Of a stretch of DNA of 64,000 nucleotides, positions 57,482 through 64,000 are shown one piece after another (positions within the stretch are counted from its first letter, which is position 1; the number at the start of each line of letters is the position of its first letter). The notes beneath the pieces are model-generated. The model ran no database searches. It worked only from the letters and a program-made list of their open reading frames with translations, and had not been told where the DNA came from. This DNA comes from a virus. The position numbers and the translations under genes were made by a program. Location of the stretch: IMG/VR virus record IMGVR_UViG_3300021091_000001, positions 124,001 through 188,000 of that record; one strand, written 5' to 3'.

Positions 57482-59079
57482 TATATCCCCTTACCTGTCG
57501 CAACATTAAAAGATATTTCTCTTAAAGTTCTTGAGGAAGTAACTGATATATTAAAATATAAGACTCCTCTTTCTTCTCGATCTGCGTAAGAATCCATCCT
57601 ATAATTAACAAGTGCTCCTGATGATTTTAATGCAGATAAGAATTCTTGAACATAGCTTATAATTTTCTCATAACCAAATTTACCTATTGCTAAATTGCCC
57701 AAAGACTGAACTTCGTTAATAATAGTTGCAACTAATCTAACATTTGAAGAGTCTTCATAGTTTTGACTAATAGATTGAGTATAATCGCTAGTTAGATATA
57801 TATCGTATAAAGCGGCTCTTCTTGATCTTTGCCCTCTAACTGCTGTATTGATCTTCTTTTCTTGTAGTCTTTTTACTTGGGCGGCATTTATATCAATTCC
57901 GTGCAATGATAATGCAGAAGGTATCCTAGTTTTTGTTAGTCCCATATCTATTCTAGTTGAAGACAACATTCCTGCAACTGCAGCTGCTAAAGTTGACGTA
58001 TAGCTTCTTTGAAGTTGCTTGTGACTAAAAACTGCTTCGCCATAGAGTAAAATAACATATCTTCCATCATCTTTTGTAATATAACCATCTGGAGTAATTG
58101 AGCTATCTATGTCAAAATCTTTTGTATACAGTTCATCTATATCTTCTTGTTTGACTCCATTGCTTCTAGAGCCAATAATTCCAATTTGCACTTCGCCAGT
58201 TTCTTCTTGCATTTTATTGCAATGAATAGCTAACTGTTTTACGAAATTATTTGAACCAGTATTTATTATAGAAGCTTCTAATGGAACAATAATGTCAATG
58301 AACTCATAGTCTTCTAATAGCCTATAACATTCTACTAGCCTGTTGTAATATAGGTCATAGAAACTATATGTGTTTGGAGTTGTTGAATTGTCTTTAAATA
58401 TTAATATATTTCTTGAATCGATATCAGGAACATACTCTGCCATATATCCTGCAGACATCAAATATATATCTCTTGCTCCAGAAGTGTATGCATCGAACAT
58501 TCCTCTTAGGAGAGGTGAATTAAAGTCACCTCTTAGTATATTAATGCCTTCTTGCATTGACTTCACTTTAACAATACCATATGGTTGTATTGCGTCTGTA
58601 TGACCAATCAATAAAACATTCATTGTTGATGAATCAGAAACACTGTCATATCTTGCTCTATTGTCAATCTTTATTGATTTAGAACCTATATCATATCCAT
58701 CTTGATATGAAGCGTAGCCTTTTTTTGATTGAATATTTATTTCTTTAAAATCTTGAACTCCTGCAACTTCTGCTGTTATCTCTACAGAATAAAATCCATC
58801 AAAAAGATTTTGTGGAGTTTTAAATGATAATGTGTAAGATCCTACAGAATTTTTTTTCAAAGTATGAACAGGATCACTTGAACCTATTGGAAATAAATAT
58901 CCAGTTGATATTGTTGACTCATTTGGGCTCACTGAATAAGGTCCAAGTATTGTTGGACCTACTCCATCCATTCCTCTGCGAAAAAGTATTTTAATATTTC
59001 CAGTTGGATCAGTGTAATTTACGCCTGATCTAAATATAATAGGAATCTCTACTTGAGTATTTGGACTTATTACTAGCAT
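57481..59079 (-). CDS. Second tail-sheath-type protein with N-terminal Ig-like domain, 532 aa
   Basis: Residues about 1-130 look like an Ig-type beta-sandwich (VEIPIIFRSGVNYTDPTGNIKILF and on). The rest resembles sheath proteins: TMNVLLIGHTDA, IYLMSAGYMAEYVPDID, RYVILLYGEAVFSHKQLQRSYTSTLAAAVAGML and NVRLVATIINEVQSLGNLAIG, ending with a C-terminal ISVTSSRTLREISFNV strand. It may form a special sheath layer or neck/collar rather than the bulk sheath. Starts with ATG 59077-59079; stop overlaps the next ATG. Confidence 0.78.
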   Translation of the reverse strand: MLVISPNTQVEIPIIFRSGVNYTDPTGNIKILFRRGMDGVGPTILGPYSVSPNESTISTGYLFPIGSSDPVHTLKKNSVGSYTLSFKTPQNLFDGFYSVEITAEVAGVQDFKEINIQSKKGYASYQDGYDIGSKSIKIDNRARYDSVSDSSTMNVLLIGHTDAIQPYGIVKVKSMQEGINILRGDFNSPLLRGMFDAYTSGARDIYLMSAGYMAEYVPDIDSRNILIFKDNSTTPNTYSFYDLYYNRLVECYRLLEDYEFIDIIVPLEASIINTGSNNFVKQLAIHCNKMQEETGEVQIGIIGSRSNGVKQEDIDELYTKDFDIDSSITPDGYITKDDGRYVILLYGEAVFSHKQLQRSYTSTLAAAVAGMLSSTRIDMGLTKTRIPSALSLHGIDINAAQVKRLQEKKINTAVRGQRSRRAALYDIYLTSDYTQSISQNYEDSSNVRLVATIINEVQSLGNLAIGKFGYEKIISYVQEFLSALKSSGALVNYRMDSYADREERGVLYFNISVTSSRTLREISFNVATGKGI

Positions 59080-59460
59080 TTAAGAACTTGGACTTTCTTT
59101 TGTTGCACCAACTATCCAATAGTTGATTTTTCCTTGACGACCCCTAACACCATGTGCGCTATCTATTACATAGATCATAGCATCTTCTAGAGAACCGTCT
59201 CCTTCTTCATATATTCTATCTCCAGATTTTGGTTTTACCCAATCTTCGAAATAATAAATAATGTCTGCATTGACAACGTAACCTTCCATCTCTTCTTGTA
59301 GTCTAGTTGCCATTGTGGAGGTCTTTGCAACCATGCTTCTTGTTGTAATTCTCTCTAACGTATCAGAATATACGAAGTCATCTGACAATCTTCTTTGGTA
59401 GAAGATATCATGACCCCAATCGCTCAGAATCTTTTTAAAAACTCTTTTTGCATCAATCAT
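59080..59460 (-). CDS. Head-closure/neck protein candidate, 126 aa
   Basis: Small protein next to the connector gene, with pattern LSDWGHDIFYQRRLSDDF, an N-terminal helix and a C-terminal beta part (WVKPKSGDRIYEEGDGS...NYWIVGATKES) like small head-completion or stopper barrels. KSGDRIYE resembles the beta-turn typical of stoppers. ATG 59458-59460 overlaps the previous gene's end, so translation is coupled. Assignment rests mainly on size, order and beta pattern. Confidence 0.6.
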   Translation of the reverse strand: MIDAKRVFKKILSDWGHDIFYQRRLSDDFVYSDTLERITTRSMVAKTSTMATRLQEEMEGYVVNADIIYYFEDWVKPKSGDRIYEEGDGSLEDAMIYVIDSAHGVRGRQGKINYWIVGATKESPSS

Positions 59461-60352
59461 ACTGCCTTAGACCTCTATCTGGCATGGGGTCTTCTCCATC
59501 TACCACTCTTTTGCCAGGACCATATAGTTCTCTGTCAGATAGATAAATAACTCCACCAGTATTAGGATCTATTGTCTTTCCGGAGCTAAAGATCTTCTTT
59601 GTTGGAAGACCCTTAGGAATAACTCCACGCATTGAAACTTTCTTAGCGAGAATCTCTCTTCTTAAAGAAGATGCTATTTGACACCATGTAGTTGCATTTG
59701 ATCTAGTTGCGACACTTCTGGGTGCAGAACTATTTCTTATTTCTAAATCTGCAAGTTTAACACTAAGTTCATCATCTCCGCCAAAACCATAAGTTCTGCT
59801 TAATTCACAAGCTGCAGCTGCTTTAATATATTCAAGAACGGTAAAAGGAAGTTCTGGATTAGTATTATCATCTTGTATTGCATACATTTCTTTTACTTCT
59901 AATGAATAATGATATATTAGTTCACCTATTTCAAGCAGGCTCGCATCTGGAAAAATCGATCTGAGTTCTTCTGGATCTAAATACAATGGTTCTATATCTG
60001 GAGCAAAAGTAATTGTTTCATCTGCCCTTAGTGTTACTGTTGGTTTAAATTCCTCCGTTGGAGTACTAACATAAAGCTGTTGATTAACAGTTATAAAACT
60101 TCCATTAGTTAAAGTTCCAATAAAAGTTACCTTATATTGACCAGCTTCAGTTGGAGTATAATCATAATAAAACTGAGAAGAAGTTAAAGAAGTTGCAGAA
60201 GTTGAGACTATTTCTGTGTCATCAGAATCGTAGATCTTAACCGATACTGTCGATGGACTAACATCTATTTGACCACCAGTTGCAGGATCTGTGTCAATAA
60301 ATCTAACTTTAATCCTTACGGTATCATTTACTAGGACATTGCCAACGGTCAT
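59453..60352 (-). CDS. Head-tail connector protein with N-terminal Ig-like domain, 299 aa
   Basis: N-terminal 100 residues form an Ig/BIg-like domain (VRIKVRFIDTDPATGGQID, TPTEAGQYKVTFIGTL). The middle (about 120-215) is helical, with LYLDPEELRSIFPDASLLEIGELIYHYSLEVKEM and FTVLEYIKAAAACELSRTYG, as in gp6-like head-tail adaptors that bind below the portal. The C-terminal 60 residues are basic and Gly-rich. Start ATG 60350-60352 has GGAGTCTATATG spacing. Marks the head-tail junction end of the tail operon. Confidence 0.72.
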   Translation of the reverse strand: MTVGNVLVNDTVRIKVRFIDTDPATGGQIDVSPSTVSVKIYDSDDTEIVSTSATSLTSSQFYYDYTPTEAGQYKVTFIGTLTNGSFITVNQQLYVSTPTEEFKPTVTLRADETITFAPDIEPLYLDPEELRSIFPDASLLEIGELIYHYSLEVKEMYAIQDDNTNPELPFTVLEYIKAAAACELSRTYGFGGDDELSVKLADLEIRNSSAPRSVATRSNATTWCQIASSLRREILAKKVSMRGVIPKGLPTKKIFSSGKTIDPNTGGVIYLSDRELYGPGKRVVDGEDPMPDRGLRQYD

Positions 60353-60417
60353 ATAGACTCCAAATTAAAATAAAACTATGTAGTAATAGTAGTGTTTTTA
60401 GGCTTTATTTTGAATAC

Positions 60418-60669
60418 TTAAACTGTCTCTATTGAGACTTCGCCATAATATTCATCTTTAAAGTTTTCAAAGGTGATAATTCCATTTGGAACATAATCAA
60501 AAGTAACATATCCAATTGTAGTTGCATTTGAAAAATCTTCTGCTGAAAATATAACAAAAGTTATATTGTTTAAAATAATAGGATTAGAAATTCCGGGAAC
60601 ATTAATTTGAACTACTCCCGTATATGTTATATTTGTTTCATTATAAGTTATAATATCGTTATATAGCAT
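60418..60669 (-). CDS. Small beta-rich protein, 83 aa
   Basis: Not recognised. Alternating hydrophobic/polar pattern (NETNITYTGVVQINVP, PIILNNITFVIFSA, TIGYVTFDYVP, GEVSIETV) suggests an all-beta fold, possibly a head-fibre or neck decoration. ATG 60667-60669 follows AGGATCTGGAAT. It is the first gene after the promoter candidate at 60701-60728 and so leads the structural operon. Confidence 0.7.
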   Translation of the reverse strand: MLYNDIITYNETNITYTGVVQINVPGISNPIILNNITFVIFSAEDFSNATTIGYVTFDYVPNGIITFENFKDEYYGEVSIETV

Positions 60670-60700
60670 ATTCCAGATCCTAAAATATTAGTTTTATGCT

Positions 60701-60728
60701 TAAATAGTATACGTATATCTTATGTCAA
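60701..60728 (-). promoter_or_regulatory. Sigma-70-like promoter candidate leading the structural operon
   Basis: A perfect -35 box TTGACA (60723-60728) and TATTTA (60701-60706) as -10 box are separated by 16 bases. It lies in the 60-base gap between the oxygenase cassette and the small beta protein that starts the connector-to-baseplate gene run. Confidence 0.5.
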
Positions 60729-60729
60729 C

Positions 60730-61671
60730 TCAGTCATAATTGAGATCTTCTTTTCTATCATAAGACGAAGGATCTATTTGATATAGATCTGTCAGTAAAC
60801 TTGAACAAAGTTTTCTAATTTTTCTACTTTTATCAATTTCATTTAAAAATACTTGACTTAAATCATCGGCGTAATAGATGCTAGCCGTATTATGTGTTTC
60901 CGATCTTTTTCTAGCTATTTCATACCATTTTTCTTTACCATGAATAAGTTCACCATCAATCCATTTTTGAGTTGGACCAACGCGGTGCTTTAGATAGTTT
61001 CTTACAAGAAGCTTACTTGAACCCTTAACCATATTAACTGCATGGAAATATGGTTCTCCTCCAGGAAAAATAGGAGAACCGGATGGGAAAACAATTATGT
61101 CACCAGCTTTTGGTTTATAAAAAATAATATCATTTTTTACCAAGAAGACAATTTCTCCATCTTCATAATCATCATTAAGGTAAGTTGTGCATGTAAGTAA
61201 AAACTTTTCTCCTGGCCAATACCATTCGCCAATCCCATAGTCTGTATGGAATTGCATTGTTTTCTTCTCTCCAGTATCAACATTGATATCATACCTAGCG
61301 ATATTTGGTTTTGTAATAAAACAGTTGCTTGGAAGTGGCACCTTGTTTCTAGATGCATATTCTGTTATCGCTATTGTATTAGACTCAATAGTTCTTTGTA
61401 GAAGATTTTTTTCTTTTAGATGAAGTTCTATATCATAATTTTTAGAATTGATTATATTTTTAATATAAAAATTTTTTATTTCTTCTTCGTTTTTTGTGTG
61501 AGCATATTTTCCAAATATAAACCAATCAGTCCAATCAGTGAATATAGCACTCTTGCTCACTTCCTCTGAATTGAACATCGTTTTAGCAAGTTCATTTGTA
61601 TCGGGAAGCAAATTGCTATAAACGCATATATAGGGATATATCTCTGTGTAGGAGGTGTCAAAAGGTAGCAT
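60730..61671 (-). CDS. Fe(II)/2-oxoglutarate-dependent oxygenase-like protein, 313 aa
   Basis: Catalytic facial triad visible as MQFHTDYG (His142, Asp144) and a distal [21 protein letters not shown] (His210, with a basic residue ten later for 2-oxoglutarate). Between them [15 protein letters not shown] and [15 protein letters not shown] are the usual strands of prolyl-4-hydroxylase-like enzymes. It would hydroxylate a protein, nucleotide or sugar, substrate unknown. Last of an oxygenase/methyltransferase cassette. No ribosome site is seen for ATG 61669-61671, which follows the previous stop by one base, so coupled translation is likely. Confidence 0.85.
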   Translation of the reverse strand: MLPFDTSYTEIYPYICVYSNLLPDTNELAKTMFNSEEVSKSAIFTDWTDWFIFGKYAHTKNEEEIKNFYIKNIINSKNYDIELHLKEKNLLQRTIESNTIAITEYASRNKVPLPSNCFITKPNIARYDINVDTGEKKTMQFHTDYGIGEWYWPGEKFLLTCTTYLNDDYEDGEIVFLVKNDIIFYKPKAGDIIVFPSGSPIFPGGEPYFHAVNMVKGSSKLLVRNYLKHRVGPTQKWIDGELIHGKEKWYEIARKRSETHNTASIYYADDLSQVFLNEIDKSRKIRKLCSSLLTDLYQIDPSSYDRKEDLNYD

Positions 61672-61672
61672 A

Positions 61673-62200
61673 TTAATCGGCCAATTGATGAAAAGTTGTA
61701 TAGGAGTATTTTTCTCCTGAAATTATTGGCCTTGTTTCATGATAAACGCTAGAATCAAAAAAAACGCACATTCCTGCTTTTGGCTTTATCTCTAAATAAG
61801 GCCTATCTGAGTCCTTAGACTTAAAAAAACATATTTCTCCGCCAGTATAATCATCATTTATATAATAAACGGAAGCTAAATCTATTCTAGGTTTTTTGTT
61901 TTCTATAACATAAGGATCGCTTGGTTCCCAATCTCTATGTCTTCCTATAAAATTAGCAATAGTATATCTTGCTATTGATTTTCCTGTACTAAATAATATT
62001 TGTTTTTTATAATATAAGTTTATATTATATTCTATTTTTGTAGAAAGATAACTAAAGTCATTGTATGTTTTTTCTATTCCAAAACTTTCAAAATGAATAT
62101 TATTTGGAGCTTTTTCAAAAAAACCATTTAATATTGAGTTTTGAATTTCGGTTACTTTTTTGTCCTCAATAATATTGTCGACTATAATCATTGGGTACAT
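61673..62200 (-). CDS. Fe(II)/2-oxoglutarate-dependent oxygenase-like protein, 175 aa
   Basis: Compact enzyme with the HxD motif in [12 protein letters not shown] (His88, Asp90), the conserved strand [17 protein letters not shown] (110-126), [13 protein letters not shown] (139-151) and the distal [18 protein letters not shown] (His154, Lys164). Shorter than its neighbours, at the minimal size for the family. Likely hydroxylates a cell-surface, protein or nucleotide substrate. Start ATG 62198-62200 directly follows the FkbM-type gene's stop. Confidence 0.85.
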   Translation of the reverse strand: MYPMIIVDNIIEDKKVTEIQNSILNGFFEKAPNNIHFESFGIEKTYNDFSYLSTKIEYNINLYYKKQILFSTGKSIARYTIANFIGRHRDWEPSDPYVIENKKPRIDLASVYYINDDYTGGEICFFKSKDSDRPYLEIKPKAGMCVFFDSSVYHETRPIISGEKYSYTTFHQLAD

Positions 62201-62782
62201 TTAGAGTGTTTCCCATCTTAAATATTTTCTAAATTCATTAATGCTAAATACTGATGGGTCAACCCACCAATCTTCGTGTTTTTCCCTTACAACCAGTGCG
62301 TAGCCTAAGCTATCCAATATCTCTCTTTGAGCATCCCTCATTGCAGAATTTCTGAAATACATATTGGCATCGTGTTCAAAAGTTATTATTGAGAACCTAT
62401 ATTGAGTCAGGGGAAGTGATATTAATCCCAATAAACTTAGGTAGTGGTTACCGAATGGTCTTCCATCGTGCTGATATCCTGCATCTATATCAACTTGTAA
62501 ATAGTCTATTTGTTTTGGAAAATTATTATTTTCAAAATAAGATATATAATTGAAACTTAAAGCGTCACCAAAACAAGGATTTTTTCTATTTGTGCTAAAT
62601 TCATTTCTTCTATCTTCTAGAATTTCAAAAGAAACTCCACTCCAATTATAGCTTGATTCTAAGTAAAATGTGTTGCTTCCTAACTTAGAGTCAAAAGCAC
62701 CTAGCTCAACATAAAAACCATTATTTTTTTCGTTAAAAATTTCTACTACAAATTTTTCCTGAGAAGAACTTCCTTTATACAT
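62201..62782 (-). CDS. FkbM-type SAM-dependent methyltransferase-like protein, 193 aa
   Basis: Shows the FkbM start pattern GFYVELGAFDSKLGSNTFYLE (about 22-42; the VELGA(F) loop binds SAM), then SGVSFEI with the acidic residue that contacts the ribose, and DYLQVDIDAG. Such enzymes often methylate sugars or small metabolites in surface-polysaccharide pathways. Embedded between oxygenases, so it may act with them on one substrate. ATG 62780-62782 has AAGG upstream. Some residues after the first motif differ from classical members, so activity is not certain. Confidence 0.75.
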   Translation of the reverse strand: MYKGSSSQEKFVVEIFNEKNNGFYVELGAFDSKLGSNTFYLESSYNWSGVSFEILEDRRNEFSTNRKNPCFGDALSFNYISYFENNNFPKQIDYLQVDIDAGYQHDGRPFGNHYLSLLGLISLPLTQYRFSIITFEHDANMYFRNSAMRDAQREILDSLGYALVVREKHEDWWVDPSVFSINEFRKYLRWETL

Positions 62783-62796
62783 AGAATATTCAAACC

Positions 62797-63603
62797 TTAC
62801 AATTTATATTCTTTACTATTTATTTTATTATGAACATCTTTAATTATATCTGGCATCCAAAATTTATGTGGATTTTCTTGTCCAACAATCTCTTTTTGCT
62901 CAAAAGAAGTTCCATAGCAAGATATGCTCAAGAATGCATATCTTTGTCCAAATGTTACTGGATAAACCTCATGCCTTCCCATGTATGATGATGGATATAT
63001 TGCTACACTGCCACTTTTGGGTGCATAAACATATGGAACATTCGGAAAATGAATTTGTCCACCCAAGTAAGAATAATCAGTCATTTCACTTTCGCTAGAC
63101 ACGCAGTCATTAAGATAGAGATTTATACTTGAGCTATTGTGCATTGATACTTGATTTCCCGTTTCTTTACCCCACTCATATGGTACCTGATCGTCACAGT
63201 GTGGTCCTATTCTTTGACCATTTTCATATCCAGCTATATGACCAGTTGGTCTCCACCATGAAGTAGTCGCTGCATCAGGGAAATAACAGCAATATTCTAC
63301 TAAAGCATCATAAACTGCATTTTCTAAATTGTCTACAAAATTAATATATTCCTTTGGTGTTTCTGTATAAAAATTTTGGCCTTTAGTGTCTAGATATCTC
63401 TGGGGCGCTTGTTGTACATCTTCTAATTTAAACTTAAATCCAGTTTTATTAACTGCATACTTTACTCCATTTTCTTCGTGGTAAGTAAATGTATCTTCTT
63501 GATTTTTGCGAATCCAATTTATATATTCAAACAAAAAATCTTGATCTATATCAATAACGTCTTCGCAAATTACAACTCCCATTCCAATATGTCTTGACTT
63601 CAT
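62797..63603 (-). CDS. Fe(II)/2-oxoglutarate-dependent oxygenase-like protein, 268 aa
   Basis: Metal triad RIGPHCDDQVP (His135, Asp137) and MGRHEVYPVTFGQRYAFLS (His211, Arg221 for 2-oxoglutarate). YLGGQIHFPNVPYVYAPKSGSVAIYPSSYM supplies the typical central strands. The N-terminal 110 residues are a separate helical region. Starts at ATG 63601-63603 behind AAGGAAAATT. The distal half is clearly similar to the truncated neighbour (FPSNYMAAHEVKPVTNGFRYSYL), so these two are paralogues. Confidence 0.87.
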   Translation of the reverse strand: MKSRHIGMGVVICEDVIDIDQDFLFEYINWIRKNQEDTFTYHEENGVKYAVNKTGFKFKLEDVQQAPQRYLDTKGQNFYTETPKEYINFVDNLENAVYDALVEYCCYFPDAATTSWWRPTGHIAGYENGQRIGPHCDDQVPYEWGKETGNQVSMHNSSSINLYLNDCVSSESEMTDYSYLGGQIHFPNVPYVYAPKSGSVAIYPSSYMGRHEVYPVTFGQRYAFLSISCYGTSFEQKEIVGQENPHKFWMPDIIKDVHNKINSKEYKL

Positions 63604-63611
63604 AATTTTCC

Positions 63612-64000
63612 TTAGTAATTTGACTTAGTAATATAATATTGTTCAGAGTTTTCTGAATACCCACATTCTTTAAGGTATCTCTGAAAATCCTCTCTAAGCG
63701 TTGACATATATACGTTAGTCGCCTTTTCTGCCAACTCTGGTTCGGTAACGGGGTCTGCAACATATTCGTGCACTGCTGGATTTGGAGTTCCTTGACTATA
63801 CCAACCTAGATAACTATATCTGAACCCATTGGTAACTGGTTTCACTTCATGAGCTGCCATATAATTCGATGGAAACATTATTATATCTCCCTTTTTAGGA
63901 GAATAATCTATATTTAAGTAATTAAAGTAATGATGACCACCAGTATAATTTTGACTATTTAAATCCTCTTCGTTATCAACAGAATCATTGAAATAGACTA
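63612..64000 (-). CDS. Fe(II)/2-oxoglutarate-dependent oxygenase-like protein, C-terminal part
   Basis: Frame is open at position 64000, so the N-terminus is outside the window; about 129 residues are visible. VYFNDSVDNEEDLNSQNYTG, KKGDIIMFPSNYMAAHEVKPVT and GFRYSYLGWYSQ match the second half of the next oxygenase (central strands, distal His and Arg). The HxD half is not visible. The C-terminal helices (LAEKATNVYMSTLREDFQRYL) are an addition compared with its neighbour. Confidence 0.82.
   Translation of the reverse strand, partial: VYFNDSVDNEEDLNSQNYTGGHHYFNYLNIDYSPKKGDIIMFPSNYMAAHEVKPVTNGFRYSYLGWYSQGTPNPAVHEYVADPVTEPELAEKATNVYMSTLREDFQRYLKECGYSENSEQYYITKSNY

Noticed and set aside
1-64000. 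tRNA genes, CRISPR arrays, insertion sequences, attachment sites
   Set aside because: Looked for clover-leaf ends, regular repeats and transposase motifs on both strands and saw none; a tRNA for CGG, if phage-encoded, must lie outside the window.

Overview
The window is a 64 kb piece of a large, AT-rich (about one third G+C by eye) double-stranded DNA bacteriophage with a contractile tail. Every convincing gene lies on the minus strand, so transcription runs from position 64000 towards 1. Evidence for a phage: two sheath-type proteins, three related tube-type proteins, a pair of tail-assembly chaperones, a 2221-residue tape-measure candidate, hub, spike, gp25-like and J-like baseplate proteins, and a tail lysin. 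The host cannot be read from the sequence. The 2-oxoglutarate oxygenase/FkbM cassette and the B12-dependent ribonucleotide reductase fit an aquatic bacterial host, but that is inference.

Layout in transcription order. (1) 64000-60730: four Fe(II)/2-oxoglutarate oxygenase-like genes and one FkbM-type methyltransferase. (2) 60669-55395: small unknown protein, connector, head-closure candidate, Ig-fused sheath, tail-terminator candidate, second sheath. (3) 55368-52791: three tube paralogues, with a likely attenuating terminator after the first. (4) 52725-51574: two paralogous chaperones. (5) 51559-39115: tape measure, a 1765-residue internal protein and a small protein. (6) 39093-23233: a 3702-residue hub, tail lysin, OB-fold spike, an unknown protein, gp25-like wedge and J-like wedge. 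(7) 23208-21904: a calcineurin-type phosphoesterase. (8) 21887-2494: very large beta-rich peripheral baseplate or fibre proteins, some sharing modules. (9) 2429-1559: a strongly initiated 203-residue protein and a small membrane protein, then strong hairpins. (10) 1435-1: an unknown gene and the N-terminal third of a class II ribonucleotide reductase (nrdJ).

The main discovery is a recoding system. At eight places a gene runs into an in-frame CGG codon, stops soon afterwards in that frame, and continues as clearly coding sequence in the +1 frame; in most cases the continuation has no usable start codon of its own. A hand scan of the plus-strand ccg triplets (about 150) found no other in-frame CGG in any gene, although CGG is common out of frame. 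The simplest reading is that CGG is not decoded as ordinary Arg here but causes a +1 shift (CGGN read as four bases, or C skipped and GGN read). The eight sites (7586, 10732, 21486, 27472, 33933, 38743, 39572, 43899) lie in seven tail/baseplate genes. In one the CGG is codon 4, so almost the whole protein depends on recoding; in the giant hub it happens twice. Frameshifted genes are listed below as single coding regions covering both frames, and each CGG site has its own entry. No tRNA, CRISPR array, insertion sequence or attachment site was recognised, and there is no gene-free stretch over 300 bases.
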